Assembly (NCBI GenBank): GCA_028687585.1
Contig: JAQTZV010000008.1
Location: 1-64,000 of the forward strand
Source of the DNA: Desulfuromonadaceae bacterium
GTDB lineage: Bacteria > Desulfobacterota > Desulfuromonadia > Geobacterales > Pseudopelobacteraceae
Reading direction: 5' to 3'
Length of the DNA: 64,000 nt
Shown: in pieces, positions 9,232-18,393 of the stretch
How positions within the stretch are numbered: the stretch's first letter is position 1
How the letters are laid out: each line of letters begins with the position of its first letter
Position numbers and translations under genes: made by a program
The notes under the pieces: model-generated
What the model saw: the letters and a program-made list of their open reading frames with translations, nothing else
Database searches by the model: none
Told to the model about the DNA's origin: nothing

Positions 9232-9801
9232 ATGCGACGGGTGGTAATTGTCGTATTCGCGGCGCTTCTTGTTGTGCCACTCTATGTTAAGAGCCGTCCG
9301 AGTCAGAATTTATCTGCTCGTCCGGCTTTTCGCGTTTTATCGAGTGGCAGAATGTTGATAAAGGTCAGTGGTGATGTCCATCATCCGGGAGTTTATGAAG
9401 TGCCTGCCAATACGTTGGCGGGAACCGTCATAAATATGGCGATGCCGATAAAGCCGCTTGAGCAAGATCGCATTGAAGCTGATGCCACTGCTCCTCTCTT
9501 GAATGGCTGCGCCGTCAACCTTGTTGCCGGAGCCAAAGGGGCTCCCCATATAGCGGTCGATATGATGACAGTAGCAGAGCGCATGGTTCTCGGAATTCCA
9601 CTCGATATTTCCCGTATGAGTGAAGCTGATTTTGACCGTTTACCTGGTATTGGGCCGGCGTTGGCGAAGCGCATTGTACTGTATCGTCAAAAAAATGGCG
9701 ATATTTTGCATGTTAGTGACCTTACGGCGATTGAAGGGATTGGTGAAAAGAAGCTGGAGTTGATCAAAAAAATTATTCAACCAGCTGAAAATAATAGATA
9801 A
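9232..9801 (+). CDS. ComEA-like protein with SLBB-type and helix-hairpin-helix domains
   Basis: 189 aa from ATG 9232, the first start after the cimA stop. A single N-terminal hydrophobic helix (residues about 4-18, VVIVVFAALLVVPLYV) should anchor it or act as a signal. Residues about 42-75 (LIKVSGDVHHPGVYEVPANT) match the SLBB-like part seen before ComEA. The C-terminus has a tandem helix-hairpin-helix: LPGIGPALAKRIVLYRQKNG and LTAIEGIGEKKLELIKKI. ComEA family proteins bind double-stranded DNA outside the inner membrane during uptake. No other competence gene is nearby. The 16-nt gap suggests cotranscription with cimA. Confidence 0.8.
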   Translation: MRRVVIVVFAALLVVPLYVKSRPSQNLSARPAFRVLSSGRMLIKVSGDVHHPGVYEVPANTLAGTVINMAMPIKPLEQDRIEADATAPLLNGCAVNLVAGAKGAPHIAVDMMTVAERMVLGIPLDISRMSEADFDRLPGIGPALAKRIVLYRQKNGDILHVSDLTAIEGIGEKKLELIKKIIQPAENNR

Positions 9802-9902
9802 ATACAATCATGCTACAGCTTTTTTATGCAGAGTGGCAACTGTTGGCACACAAGATGTAATACCTGGTCATCTTCAACAAAAAATGATTACCGGAGGATT
9901 CC

Positions 9903-10058
9903 ATGAACTGTCCACGTTGCAGAGGCCGTATGTTTGCCGAGAAGTTTTATGATTTTGTCCGATCTTTCGATGCCTGGAAATGCACCTGTTGTGGTGAGCT
10001 GCTGGATTCCACCATACTTGCCAATCGGGCCAGGAATAATAACACCTTTGTCGGATGA
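9903..10058 (+). CDS. Small zinc-ribbon protein, 51 aa
   Basis: A 51-codon gene with a strong GGAGG site 6 nt before ATG 9903. The product begins MNCPRCRGRM and has a second Cys pair in WKCTCCGELL, giving two CxxC knuckles about 22 residues apart, the layout of a one-zinc ribbon. The basic, Asn-rich tail (ANRARNNNTF) lies after it. No function is known to me. A hairpin with a T-run follows 25 nt after the stop, so it looks like an independently terminated gene. Confidence 0.72.
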   Translation: MNCPRCRGRMFAEKFYDFVRSFDAWKCTCCGELLDSTILANRARNNNTFVG

Positions 10059-10083
10059 TCGGTATATATATGAGTTTTTATTC

Positions 10084-10114
10084 AAGGGGGCCTGATTGCG
10101 GGGTCCCTTTTTTT
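10084..10114 (+). terminator. Putative intrinsic terminator
   Basis: AAGGGGGCC (10084-10092) can pair with GGGGTCCCTT (from 10100) with one G-G mismatch. A run of seven T follows at 10108-10114. It is placed just after the zinc-ribbon gene and before the promoter of the SPFH gene. Confidence 0.6.
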
Positions 10115-10143
10115 GTGCCTCAAGTTCATTCGTAGTTATTGAT

Positions 10144-10171
10144 TTGACGGAGGTTCGTTTTGAGCTATAGT
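10144..10171 (+). promoter_or_regulatory. Sigma-70-type promoter of the SPFH gene
   Basis: TTGACG (10144-10149) and TATAGT (10166-10171) are separated by 16 nt, a near-consensus vegetative promoter. Transcription would start near 10178, about 42 nt before the start codon of the SPFH gene. Confidence 0.6.
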
Positions 10172-10219
10172 GACTGACAGAAGTTATCTGAATTTCGATC
10201 ATTACCAGTGGAGGACACC

Positions 10220-10996
10220 ATGCACGCTCTGTACAACACGATATTCAGTTTTGCGCCATTCGTTTTTGTCGTACTGGTCTGGCTCGCGAGCTGTCTCAAG
10301 GTAGTGAACGAGTATGAGCGATTGGTGGTGTTCACACTCGGCAAGGTCAATAAGGATCCCAAGGGTCCCGGCCTTGTCTTCGTCTTCCGCCCCTTTCAGA
10401 CCGCCATGCGGATAAGTCTGCGCACTGTGGTGCTGGATGTGCCGAGCCAGGACATCATTACCCGCGATAACGTGAGTCTGAAGGTCAGCGCTGTTGTCTA
10501 TTTCAAGGTGATGGACGCCAAACAGGCAATCCTCGGAGTCGAGAACTATAACTATGCCACGAGTCAGATTGCGCAGACCACGCTGCGATCGATACTCGGT
10601 GAAGTGACGCTGGACGAGCTGCTGGCCGATCGAGAGAAGCTGAGTCTGAGGCTTCGGGAGATCATCGATTCCTCCACCGAGCCCTGGGGCATTCAGGTCT
10701 CCGCCGTCGAACTGAAGAGTGTTGATCTTCCCGAGCAGATCCAGCGGGCAATGGGTAAACAGGCTGAAGCCGAACGGGAAAAACGTGCCAAAGTAATTGC
10801 CGCTGAAGGCGAGCTGCTGGCAAGTCGGCAGTTGCTGGAAGCCGCCAACACTCTCAGTCAGAATCCCGCCGCCATGCAGATGCGCTATCTTCAGACGCTG
10901 ACCGAGATTGCCGTGGAGAAGAACAGCACCATCATTTTTCCGCTCCCGATCGAGTTGTTGAAGGTGTTTGACAAGCTTGGTGAAAAGCCTGAATAG
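10220..10996 (+). CDS. SPFH/band 7 (stomatin-like, slipin) membrane protein
   Basis: 258 aa from ATG 10220, placed 5 nt after GGAGG; a GTG at 10208 overlaps the ribosome site and is unlikely. The N-terminus has one hydrophobic hairpin or helix (FAPFVFVVLVWLASCL), followed by VNEYERLVVFTLGKV, the start of the SPFH domain. Further slipin features are RTVVLDVPSQDIITRDNVSLKVSAVVYFKV, LDELLADREKL and the Ala/Glu coiled coil (KQAEAEREKRAKVIAAEGELLAS). Slipins form oligomeric rings on membrane microdomains, often next to an NfeD protease partner. No NfeD gene is adjacent here. Confidence 0.88.
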   Translation: MHALYNTIFSFAPFVFVVLVWLASCLKVVNEYERLVVFTLGKVNKDPKGPGLVFVFRPFQTAMRISLRTVVLDVPSQDIITRDNVSLKVSAVVYFKVMDAKQAILGVENYNYATSQIAQTTLRSILGEVTLDELLADREKLSLRLREIIDSSTEPWGIQVSAVELKSVDLPEQIQRAMGKQAEAEREKRAKVIAAEGELLASRQLLEAANTLSQNPAAMQMRYLQTLTEIAVEKNSTIIFPLPIELLKVFDKLGEKPE

Positions 10997-11049
10997 CTGT
11001 GTTTAAAGCGGGTTAGGTACGATACATTGCCCTACAGGATTAATCTGAA

Positions 11050-11862
11050 ATGATGAATACAGAATTAAAACAAAAAACAGCGGCACTCCGCACAATTCTT
11101 ACTGATATGGGTGGTTGTGTCATCGGTTTTTCAGGCGGTGTTGATTCGACGCTGTTGTTTGCTGTTGCAGCAGCGGTATTGGGGCAACGTGCGTTAGCGG
11201 TTACGGCAACCTCGCAGACGTATCCGGAGAGAGAATTGAGTGAAGCTCGTGAGCTGGCAGAGCGCATTGGCGGCCGCCATCTAGTCGTTGAGTCAGAGGA
11301 GCTAGATATTCCCGAGTTTCGTGATAATCCCCGAAATCGCTGCTATTACTGTAAAAAAGAACTGTTCAGTAAACTGAGAGCTATTGCTGATCAGGAAGGG
11401 CTTGATTTTGTACTGGATGGTACAAACAGTGATGATGCCGGTGACCACCGCCCGGGCCGGAAAGCGGCGGAAGAGTTGCTGGTGCGCAGTCCGCTGGAGG
11501 AAGCCGGTTTTACCAAGCAGGATATCCGTGATCTTTCACGTAAAATGTCTCTGCCCACCTGGGACAAGCCGGCTTTTGCCTGTCTTTCCAGCAGATTTCC
11601 CTATGGCACCGCTATTACTGCGGAGCGTGTCGGCCAGGTCGGTCTGGCAGAGGAATCATTGCGGGAACTCGGCTTCCGGACGCTGCGGGTTCGCTATCAT
11701 GGGGATGTTGCCAGGATTGAACTGGGTGAAGAAGAGTTTGCCCGAGCGACCGGAATGGCGCGTGATGAAGTGATCAGATTTGTAAAGGCCGCCGGTTTTA
11801 CCTATGTTGCGCTCGATCTGCAGGGATATCGAACCGGGGCGATGAATGAAGTTGCTCAATAA
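11050..11862 (+). CDS. larE: LarE-type ATP-dependent sacrificial sulfur transferase
   Basis: 270 aa PP-loop protein. The ATP-pyrophosphatase loop SGGVDST is at residues 28-34 and CYYCKKELF at 99-107. PAFACLSSRFPYGT carries Cys179 at the place of the cysteine that LarE donates during synthesis of the nickel-pincer (NPN) cofactor. LarE adenylates the pyridinium carboxylate and installs sulfur. LarB and LarC, the partners needed for the cofactor, are not in this window, nor is a lactate racemase, so the gene is an orphan here. The upstream ribosome site is weak (CAGGA). An asparagine synthase/GMP synthase-like paralogue is excluded by the LarE-specific motifs. Confidence 0.88.
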   Translation: MMNTELKQKTAALRTILTDMGGCVIGFSGGVDSTLLFAVAAAVLGQRALAVTATSQTYPERELSEARELAERIGGRHLVVESEELDIPEFRDNPRNRCYYCKKELFSKLRAIADQEGLDFVLDGTNSDDAGDHRPGRKAAEELLVRSPLEEAGFTKQDIRDLSRKMSLPTWDKPAFACLSSRFPYGTAITAERVGQVGLAEESLRELGFRTLRVRYHGDVARIELGEEEFARATGMARDEVIRFVKAAGFTYVALDLQGYRTGAMNEVAQ

Positions 11863-11872
11863 TATTTTCTAC

Positions 11873-13786
11873 TCACCGTCTGCGCAGTAACCGCTTGTCA
11901 CCCACCCGTACCGTCATTTTAAGCGAATCAAAATATTCAAGAAGCGGAATCATAAATTTACGGGAGAGCCCGGTAATTTCCCTGAATTCAGCTGGAGTTA
12001 TCTCTCCTTTGGTACGGAGGTGTTCGAGCATGGTGTCCGAGATCTGCTGCAACGGACCGGGTGCATAAAATATGTCGCTCTTTACCTTGACGGCGCGTCC
12101 CTGGCGGGTAAGAAGGGTCAGGTGGTCAAGCACCGCTTTTTCCGGAAGTCGGAGCGTCTCGCATAACTCCTTCACGGTTGGTGGTTCGGCTCCGCTGCTG
12201 ATCAGCATCTCCTCCAGCTTCTGCTGAATGTCGCCATTGCCGTCAACTGCCCCTCCTGTTCTTCCCGGAAGCCTGACCTGATCACGGTCTGATTCAATCC
12301 TTTTTTCGTTTTCGAGATGCAGCAGACATTGGCTGAAGAAACGTCCGTCACTCCGGGCCGGAAGCCTGGTTTTCAGCTCTTCTCTGCTGATGCCATCCTT
12401 TATCGGGTTGTTGGCCAGATAGGTTTCAGCCCTGTTGAACAGGATTTCACAGAGATTGAGGAAGCTGTCACGTCCCAGAAAAATACGCGGGTCGCGAACC
12501 ATCTGAATCACCCTTCCCGAAGAGAGGGGGAGAGAAATCGCCGCTTCCAGACGTTTTGACGATACACCGCTGCGCAGAATAAGTTCCTGGAAGGAGATTC
12601 CGGAGAGGAGCGAGGTAGAAATGAGACGTTCAACCATGTCCGACTCATCTCCCAGAGACATCGACTCAAGCAGTTCTATCGCTTCGAGCGAGCGTCGGCG
12701 TCTTCGCGGCGGAGATGGATCCAGAATAGTTCCCCCCCCGACTGTTTGTGAAGGAGAATAGCTGCGCAGCACGAATGGATCACCGTTTAACAGCAGCACG
12801 GGAGTTGCGAGACGCAGTTGGGCGAATGTACTCTCGCCCGGCTCAAGAGCCACTCTGTCCAGCAACACCACCTGAGCCGAAACTTCGTAGGTCGCCGAGT
12901 GCAGGCGCAGTGTTGATCGATGTTTTACCGGTCGCGGCGCCGACTTCAGGCAGGAAATCTCTACATCGACCACTCTGGTCGTCCGGTAGATTCCCCTTGG
13001 AGCCACGACATCGCCACGCTTGGTCTGATTGTTGTCAACGCCCTGAAGGTTGAGGGCGAGACGTTGCCCGGCTGATCCGACCTCAGCCGTACTGCCGTGA
13101 GCCTGGATGCCCCGTATTTTTGTACAGATTCCGGATGGAAACAGTTCAACTTCATCACCAATCCTGATCTGCCCCGACAACAGGGTGCCGGTGACCACTG
13201 TGCCGAATCCGGCAACGGTGAACGTCCGGTCAACCGGTAGACGAAAAGCACCGTCAGCTCTTTTCTGATCAACGGTATTGGACATCTTGCACAGTTCTTC
13301 CGTTAACTGTTCGATCCCAGTACCCCGGCGCGCTGAAACCGGCACGATCGCTGCTCCCGCCAGAAAACTCCCGGCAACAAAATCACGCACCTCTTCCGTC
13401 ACCAGTGCAAGCCAGTCCGCATCGACCAGATCACACTTCGTCAGGACGATGATCCCCTGTTTTACACCGAGCAGTCGGCAGATATCGAGGTGTTCACGGG
13501 TCTGCGGCATAACTCCCTCGTCAGCGGCAATCACCAGCATGACCATATCCATGCCGCCAACTCCGGCCACCATAGCACGGACAAAGCGTTCGTGCCCCGG
13601 AACATCAACAATGCCGAGCTGAATCTCCCCCGGCAGCTGCATATTGGCGAAGCCGAGTTCAATGGTTATGCCGCGCGCCTTCTCTTCAGGGAGCCGATCG
13701 GTATCGACACCGGTCAGTATCTTGACCAGCGAGGTCTTGCCATGATCAATATGGCCGGCGGTGCCCAGGATGAGGTGTTTTGTCAT
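11873..13786 (-). CDS. selB: Selenocysteine-specific translation factor SelB
   Basis: 637 aa, the usual SelB length. The GTPase domain comes first: [12 protein letters not shown] (P-loop), [17 protein letters not shown] (G3) and TKCDLVD (G4). EF-Tu-like domains II and III follow. About 270 C-terminal residues form the winged-helix repeats that bind the SECIS hairpin of selenoprotein mRNAs. SelB brings Sec-tRNA to in-frame UGA codons. Its ATG overlaps the selA stop by 4 nt, so translation is coupled. It ends 10 nt from the convergent larE stop. Confidence 0.95.
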   Translation of the reverse strand: MTKHLILGTAGHIDHGKTSLVKILTGVDTDRLPEEKARGITIELGFANMQLPGEIQLGIVDVPGHERFVRAMVAGVGGMDMVMLVIAADEGVMPQTREHLDICRLLGVKQGIIVLTKCDLVDADWLALVTEEVRDFVAGSFLAGAAIVPVSARRGTGIEQLTEELCKMSNTVDQKRADGAFRLPVDRTFTVAGFGTVVTGTLLSGQIRIGDEVELFPSGICTKIRGIQAHGSTAEVGSAGQRLALNLQGVDNNQTKRGDVVAPRGIYRTTRVVDVEISCLKSAPRPVKHRSTLRLHSATYEVSAQVVLLDRVALEPGESTFAQLRLATPVLLLNGDPFVLRSYSPSQTVGGGTILDPSPPRRRRRSLEAIELLESMSLGDESDMVERLISTSLLSGISFQELILRSGVSSKRLEAAISLPLSSGRVIQMVRDPRIFLGRDSFLNLCEILFNRAETYLANNPIKDGISREELKTRLPARSDGRFFSQCLLHLENEKRIESDRDQVRLPGRTGGAVDGNGDIQQKLEEMLISSGAEPPTVKELCETLRLPEKAVLDHLTLLTRQGRAVKVKSDIFYAPGPLQQISDTMLEHLRTKGEITPAEFREITGLSRKFMIPLLEYFDSLKMTVRVGDKRLLRRR

Positions 13787-15168
13787 TGAAACACGCCCAT
13801 GGCATCGACAAGCGCCGGAATGTCCGCGTCCTGAAGTGTGCGGAGATCAAGGAGATACTGCCCTTTGTTAATCCTTCCCAATACCGGCGTTTTGCATTGC
13901 CTGAAAGCCGAATCTATCTTCTGCGGCGACCACCCTTCGGCCGCAACGGCAAGAAGGAACGTGGGCAGATCGAGTTGCGGTAGCGCCCCGCCACCTACTT
14001 GGGAGTTTCCGGCAACAACCGTGAGTTTGACTGATGCAGAAATTTTGGGCCTGATCCGGCGAATGTATGCTGTCGCTTTGGACTTCAGTTCTCCTGGTTG
14101 TATCGCCAGCATACGCAGAGTTGGTATCTCTGCCACCGCCTGCCGTTCATCCCGATACAGGCGCAACGTTGCTTCAAGTGCCGCAAGAGTCAATTTGTCG
14201 ATTCTGAGTGCTCTCAGGAGCTGTTCAGATCTCAAGCGGGATATAATCTCCCGCGTGCCGAAGATTATGCCGGCCTGCGGCCCGCCGAGCATCTTGTCGC
14301 CGCTGCAGGTTATGATATCAACTCCCGCCTTGATATATTCCTGTATCGGTGTTTCGCCGCTAATGCCGTATCGGGAAAGGTCCAGCAGAGAACCGCTGCC
14401 GATATCGGCCATAACCGGAATTCCAGCCTCCCTGCCGCACCGGACGAGCAGATCAACTGACACCTCAGCGGTAAAGCCTACTACTGAAAAATTGCTGGCA
14501 TGGACCTTGAGCAGCAGGGCCGTATTTTCGGAAATGGCTGTCTTATAGTCCTTTAAATGGGTGCGATTTGTGGTGCCGACCTCCTTCAGGATGCCGCCGC
14601 TCAATTTCATAACATCAGGAATTCTGAACGCTCCGCCAATTTCGACAAGCTCGCCCCGCGAAACCACCACCTCTTTGCCGACGGCCATCGCTGACAGCGC
14701 CAGCAGGACAGCGGCGGCGTTATTGTTAACGACAATCGCCGCTTCAGCGCCGGTCAGTTCACAGAGGAGCGACTCTACATGGCTGTAGCGCTCTCCCCGT
14801 TCACCTGTTGCCATATCCATCTCCAGGTTCGAGTATCGTTCAGCAACTTCCAGCATCTGCCGGCATGCAGACTTTGCCAGGAGAGAACGGCCGAGATTGG
14901 TGTGAATCACCACTCCGGTACCGTTCACAACCGGGTGAAGACTGGGAGCCACGAGAGTTTCCAGTTCGGTCTTTATCATGTTGCAGAGGAGGCCCTCATT
15001 AATTGCTTCACGCATCTTGCCGTTTACGGAATCACTTCGCAGTGTTGCCAGGACATTGCGGACCGCCGCCAGCACTGTCGGTCTTGGCTCTGTTTCAAGC
15101 AGTGAAATCAGGAAAGGAAGCGTCAGTATGGTATCGACTTTGGGAATTGAACTGTATTTTTTCTGCAT
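13783..15168 (-). CDS. selA: L-seryl-tRNA(Sec) selenium transferase SelA
   Basis: 461 aa from ATG 15168, chosen because AGGAG stands about 8 nt upstream; the open frame runs further but the extension is not SelA-like. SelA is a decameric PLP enzyme that turns Ser-tRNA(Sec) into Sec-tRNA(Sec) using selenophosphate. Visible features: VNGTGVVIHTNLGRS (residues 82-96), the glycine-poor NNNAAAVLLAL segment, GDKMLGGPQAG with the PLP-binding Lys292, and the N-terminal tRNA-binding part. First gene of the selA-selB operon. The tRNA-Sec gene lies 274 nt away on the opposite strand. Confidence 0.95.
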   Translation of the reverse strand: MQKKYSSIPKVDTILTLPFLISLLETEPRPTVLAAVRNVLATLRSDSVNGKMREAINEGLLCNMIKTELETLVAPSLHPVVNGTGVVIHTNLGRSLLAKSACRQMLEVAERYSNLEMDMATGERGERYSHVESLLCELTGAEAAIVVNNNAAAVLLALSAMAVGKEVVVSRGELVEIGGAFRIPDVMKLSGGILKEVGTTNRTHLKDYKTAISENTALLLKVHASNFSVVGFTAEVSVDLLVRCGREAGIPVMADIGSGSLLDLSRYGISGETPIQEYIKAGVDIITCSGDKMLGGPQAGIIFGTREIISRLRSEQLLRALRIDKLTLAALEATLRLYRDERQAVAEIPTLRMLAIQPGELKSKATAYIRRIRPKISASVKLTVVAGNSQVGGGALPQLDLPTFLLAVAAEGWSPQKIDSAFRQCKTPVLGRINKGQYLLDLRTLQDADIPALVDAMGVFQ

Positions 15169-15338
15169 GCGTAACTCCTGAAAAATCAATATCCGCCAAA
15201 GCCGAGTTTTTCCTATTCGGCAATTATCTAGCTCACGGGGCTCTGACTCCATCGATATATAGCAGTTGAGTGAGTGCATGGCAAGAAACAGCATCAGGTT
15301 GAGCCACGGACAAAAAATATATGTATTAGAAAAACCGC

Positions 15339-15367
15339 TTGTACGTATCGTGGCCGGCATGTATAAA
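15339..15367 (+). promoter_or_regulatory. Promoter of the tRNA-Sec gene
   Basis: TTGTAC (15339-15344) and TATAAA (15362-15367) are exactly 17 nt apart. The region after the -10 box (CGTCGCGC) is G/C-rich, the discriminator type typical of stable-RNA promoters under stringent control. The tRNA begins about 70 nt after the expected start site. Confidence 0.65.
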
Positions 15368-15442
15368 TAGCGTCGCGCAGGGAAAATGCAGTACCAATTG
15401 TTGCGGATCAGTTTACAGTAACCACGTATCATCATTGCCAAT

Positions 15443-15540
15443 GGAAGTACTTCAGTCGCTGGCGGGCTGCCCGGTCTTCAAAACCGGTGGGGTGGATGAG
15501 AAATTCGCTCGGTGGGTTCGATTCCCATGTACTTCCGCCA
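15443..15540 (+). tRNA. selC: tRNA-Sec (anticodon TCA)
   Basis: 98 nt including an encoded CCA. The acceptor stem is 8 bp (GGAAGTAC with GTACTTCC), the anticodon stem is CCGGT/ACCGG, and the loop CTTCAAA places anticodon TCA at 15478-15480. A long variable arm and the TTCGATTC T-loop are present. An 8-bp acceptor, long extra arm and UCA anticodon are diagnostic for selenocysteine tRNA. Its position next to selA-selB supports this. Confidence 0.95.
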
Positions 15541-15572
15541 TAATACATTTTATGCAGTCCAATGCGGTATTT

Positions 15573-15598
15573 AAGCCACTAGAAATAGTGGCTTTTTT
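15573..15598 (+). terminator. Intrinsic terminator after tRNA-Sec
   Basis: AAGCCACTA and TAGTGGCTT form a perfect 9-bp stem with a short GAAA loop, followed by a run of T. It lies 32 nt after the tRNA. Confidence 0.85.
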
Positions 15599-15892
15599 GT
15601 TATCTATTGCCTGTTCGCGTCTTGTGTTGTCTATTGTAATCCAGTTGTCAATTAGCAAGACGTAACCGCCGAATATTCTATACATTCCTCTCAATTGAAG
15701 TAAACAGAATAAAGCTTACTGTATCGATCATAAACCGGTAATCAGCATTGAATCAATTCAGTATCAAACTTGACTGCAGGGTTCCATTCTACTGAGAGTT
15801 TGCCATTTTGTTGTATAACTACTAAAATGGTAGTGAATGGTGGTAGTAGAAGCCAAGTCGTTAATTACACAGATCAGCGTGAAAGGATCTTT
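15599..15892. other. Intergenic region, no gene seen
   Basis: AT-rich spacer between the tRNA-Sec terminator and the next gene. No RNA, palindrome or convincing promoter was recognised. A frame open from 15770 lies in this stretch but has no ribosome site of its own before ATG 15893. Confidence 0.5.
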
Positions 15893-16753
15893 ATGGAAAC
15901 GATAGTTGATTGGCTGGTAAAAATTGAACGATTGGCAAATGAGTTTTACAGCGATGCATCAAAATATTTCAGTGATGACAAGCAGTTACGAACACTGCTT
16001 CAGCATCTATCTTCTGATGAAGCGGATCACTATCACATCATGACTAGTGCCTCTCAATATCTGGGGGCACATCTTCCGAAGAAACCACAAATTGAAGTTG
16101 ATGATTCCATAAAATTAAAAATCGAGGCAACATTCAATAACGTAACGTCGCTTTTGAAAAGCGGTCATCTCACCTCAGAATTGGTAATAGACTGTATAGT
16201 TGAAAGTGAGTACTCAGAATGGAATTACCTTTTCCTCTATGTTCTTAACTCCCTAAAAACCGAGGACAGGATATTTGAGCATTCAGAAATTCAAGTTCAA
16301 CGACATATGAGATATATTGAAAATTATCTTGGTTCCACAGTATATGGCAAAAACAAACTGCAATATTTCACTAAACTTTCTTATGCTAAAAAGGAAAAAA
16401 TACTTATTGTTGACGATGAGATTGCAATTTCTGAACTGCTGTCGTCGCTACTGGAGGACATTTGCGATAGCGACCGAGCAATTAATGGCAAGGAAGCTCT
16501 GGAGATGATCAAGAACAACCCGTATGGTCTTGTTATATCCGATGTGGGAATGCCCGTTATGGATGGTTTGGAATTGTACAAAAATTCAATTCCATTGTTT
16601 ATAAATCCAAACGAGGTATTTATTTTTCATTCTGGGAAACTAGACAAGGATATGTGCGATTTTTTTACTACAAATGACATTACGTTTTTAGAAAAACCAT
16701 CATCGATTATGAATATTCGTAATCTGGTGAATTCAAAACTACAGTTGTCGTAG
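15893..16753 (+). CDS. Ferritin-like (rubrerythrin-like) domain fused to a response-regulator receiver
   Basis: 286 aa from ATG 15893, preceded by AAAGGAT. Residues 1-165 look like a ferritin-like four-helix bundle: VKIERLANEFYSDASKYF, then SSDEADHYHIM, then a third helix LVIDCIVESEYSEWNYLF and a fourth with HSEIQVQRHMRYIE. Glu and His residues sit at roughly the spacing of di-iron ligands. Residues about 168-286 form a receiver: ILIVDDE, phosphoacceptor in VISDVGMPVMDG, FHSG and FLEKPSS (Lys). A di-iron or damaged ferritin domain coupled to a receiver suggests a redox- or oxygen-linked phospho-switch. There is no output domain. Metal binding is inferred. Confidence 0.68.
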   Translation: METIVDWLVKIERLANEFYSDASKYFSDDKQLRTLLQHLSSDEADHYHIMTSASQYLGAHLPKKPQIEVDDSIKLKIEATFNNVTSLLKSGHLTSELVIDCIVESEYSEWNYLFLYVLNSLKTEDRIFEHSEIQVQRHMRYIENYLGSTVYGKNKLQYFTKLSYAKKEKILIVDDEIAISELLSSLLEDICDSDRAINGKEALEMIKNNPYGLVISDVGMPVMDGLELYKNSIPLFINPNEVFIFHSGKLDKDMCDFFTTNDITFLEKPSSIMNIRNLVNSKLQLS

Positions 16754-16880
16754 TGGCTGGCTTTCACTTTATTCGGAATATACATAAAAATAATATTAAT
16801 TTTTCAATAATAAGTCGTTTTATGTCTTGGTTTCATGATACCAGTTACAAATTTGAATAGTCAGCTACAAGGAGGAAAAA

Positions 16881-18320
16881 ATGGCTGATCAAAATGAACA
16901 AACACCTCCGGCAATTTCTGGGAGTGAAGTCAAAAGGCTCGGGTATAGCCTGTTCTTAAAAATACCCGATAATGGTCTAGAGTGCCGTTGCAGTTACGTT
17001 CCTCGTGAACAGGGCTCCATGATGACACGGGATGAGTTTGCACTATATCTGAAACAGCACCACGTTCAAACGGGAATTGATCAGCAGGCCTTTGATGATT
17101 TTACTGTTAAAGTCGCAGCCGGACAGCCTCTGATTGATTTCCTGGTTGCTTCGGGAACCCCGCCGGTTAATGGTGTTGATGAACATATCCAGTACTCTGT
17201 TCAGGCTTCACCCGAAATTGGTGCTGGAGATGAAGATGCAGGCGAAATAGATATGTATATTGTACAAAACTTTATCAATATATCCGCTGGCGAAAAAATC
17301 GGCTGGATCATTCCTGCTGGTGACGGAACCCCCGGGGAGAATATCAGGGGGGTGACTATTCCTCCAGAGCCGGGTAGGCCGATGAGTGCTGCAATAGGCA
17401 AGGGCATCAGCATTGAGGAAAATGGAACACTTCTGGTTGCCGCTACGACAGGTCGCCTCTGTCAGACCCCTGATGAAATATCTGTCGAGGAAGAGTATTG
17501 CATAAAAGGGGATGTAAATTTCCGGGTCGGCTCAATCGATTTCAAGGGAGTCGTTGAGGTGCGTGGCGATGTTCTTGACAATTTTAACATTACGGCAACT
17601 AAGGGGATTGCTGTTACCGGAAATATAGGTGTCAGTACTATCGTCAGCGATGGCAATATTGTATTTTGCGGTATGGATGGACAAAACAAAGGGCGGATAG
17701 TCTGTGGCGGATCGATACAAGCTCAATTTATCCATGATGTTGACATTGAGTGTATAGGTGACATAATCGTTGCTGTAGAAATCCATAATTGTACTATCAG
17801 GACGCTCGGCAAAATTGTTGTAGACAAGGGAGCTATTTCCGGTGGCTCATGCACAGCGTTGGGGGGAATAGAAGCCAAAAAACTCGGTTCAGCTTCGTCA
17901 CAGCAAACACGCCTTCTTGCCGGGGTTAATTTTCATGATGTTGAGCTGTTAAACAGTCTTTTAGCGGAATTATCAGGAACAAATAAAATTGCCGCTGAGA
18001 CTAACTCTCCAACAGAACTGGCTGAAATACGAAAGACGTCCGCTTCATTGACTGATCGAATTACTGCCATTCGTGCAAAGTCTGATGAGAGAGCAAACGC
18101 CAAGATCAACGCCAAAGCTGTGTTATACGAAAACGTATATTTGACTCTGGGCAGTGTCACAGAAAAGATCTTTGAAAGAATGGATGGACCGCACAGTGTC
18201 ATCGAGAACTGCATTGAGGGGGGACTGCGCTACCTTTCACTGACCGGCTTGAATGTAAATGCGGCCAATATTCAAAAGGCTTTCATACAGGAATACAACA
18301 TGGCTCAGCGAAAGTTTTAA
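16881..18320 (+). CDS. FapA/DUF342 family protein
   Basis: 479 aa; ATG 16881 follows AAGGAGG. The protein matches the FapA (DUF342) plan: a lone N-terminal domain, then GWIIPAGDGTPGENIRGVTIPP, and a right-handed beta-helix made of glycine-rich turns (GDVNFRVGSIDFKGVVEVRGDV, GNIGVSTIVSDGNIVFCG, GGSIQAQFIHDVDIECIGDI). A C-terminal coiled coil ends it. FapA proteins are proposed to affect flagellar or envelope assembly and localisation, and some are linked to two-component signalling. No flagellar gene is near. It lies in a run of signalling genes on the same strand. Confidence 0.8.
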   Translation: MADQNEQTPPAISGSEVKRLGYSLFLKIPDNGLECRCSYVPREQGSMMTRDEFALYLKQHHVQTGIDQQAFDDFTVKVAAGQPLIDFLVASGTPPVNGVDEHIQYSVQASPEIGAGDEDAGEIDMYIVQNFINISAGEKIGWIIPAGDGTPGENIRGVTIPPEPGRPMSAAIGKGISIEENGTLLVAATTGRLCQTPDEISVEEEYCIKGDVNFRVGSIDFKGVVEVRGDVLDNFNITATKGIAVTGNIGVSTIVSDGNIVFCGMDGQNKGRIVCGGSIQAQFIHDVDIECIGDIIVAVEIHNCTIRTLGKIVVDKGAISGGSCTALGGIEAKKLGSASSQQTRLLAGVNFHDVELLNSLLAELSGTNKIAAETNSPTELAEIRKTSASLTDRITAIRAKSDERANAKINAKAVLYENVYLTLGSVTEKIFERMDGPHSVIENCIEGGLRYLSLTGLNVNAANIQKAFIQEYNMAQRKF

Positions 18321-18393
18321 GGTCTCATTGTCATAACAATCTAGTTGTATCCAGTAAATGTTGACCACAGTTCATTCGTAAAGGGGGAACATA

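Noticed and set aside
9844..9860. Sigma-54-like TGGCAC...TGT before the zinc-ribbon gene
   Set aside because: The -24 GG element is good but the -12 element reads GT instead of GC, so I did not call it a promoter.
16754..16880. c-di-GMP riboswitch (GEMM) in front of fapA or other leaders
   Set aside because: No GEMM-type consensus could be recognised in the leader regions of the c-di-GMP related genes.
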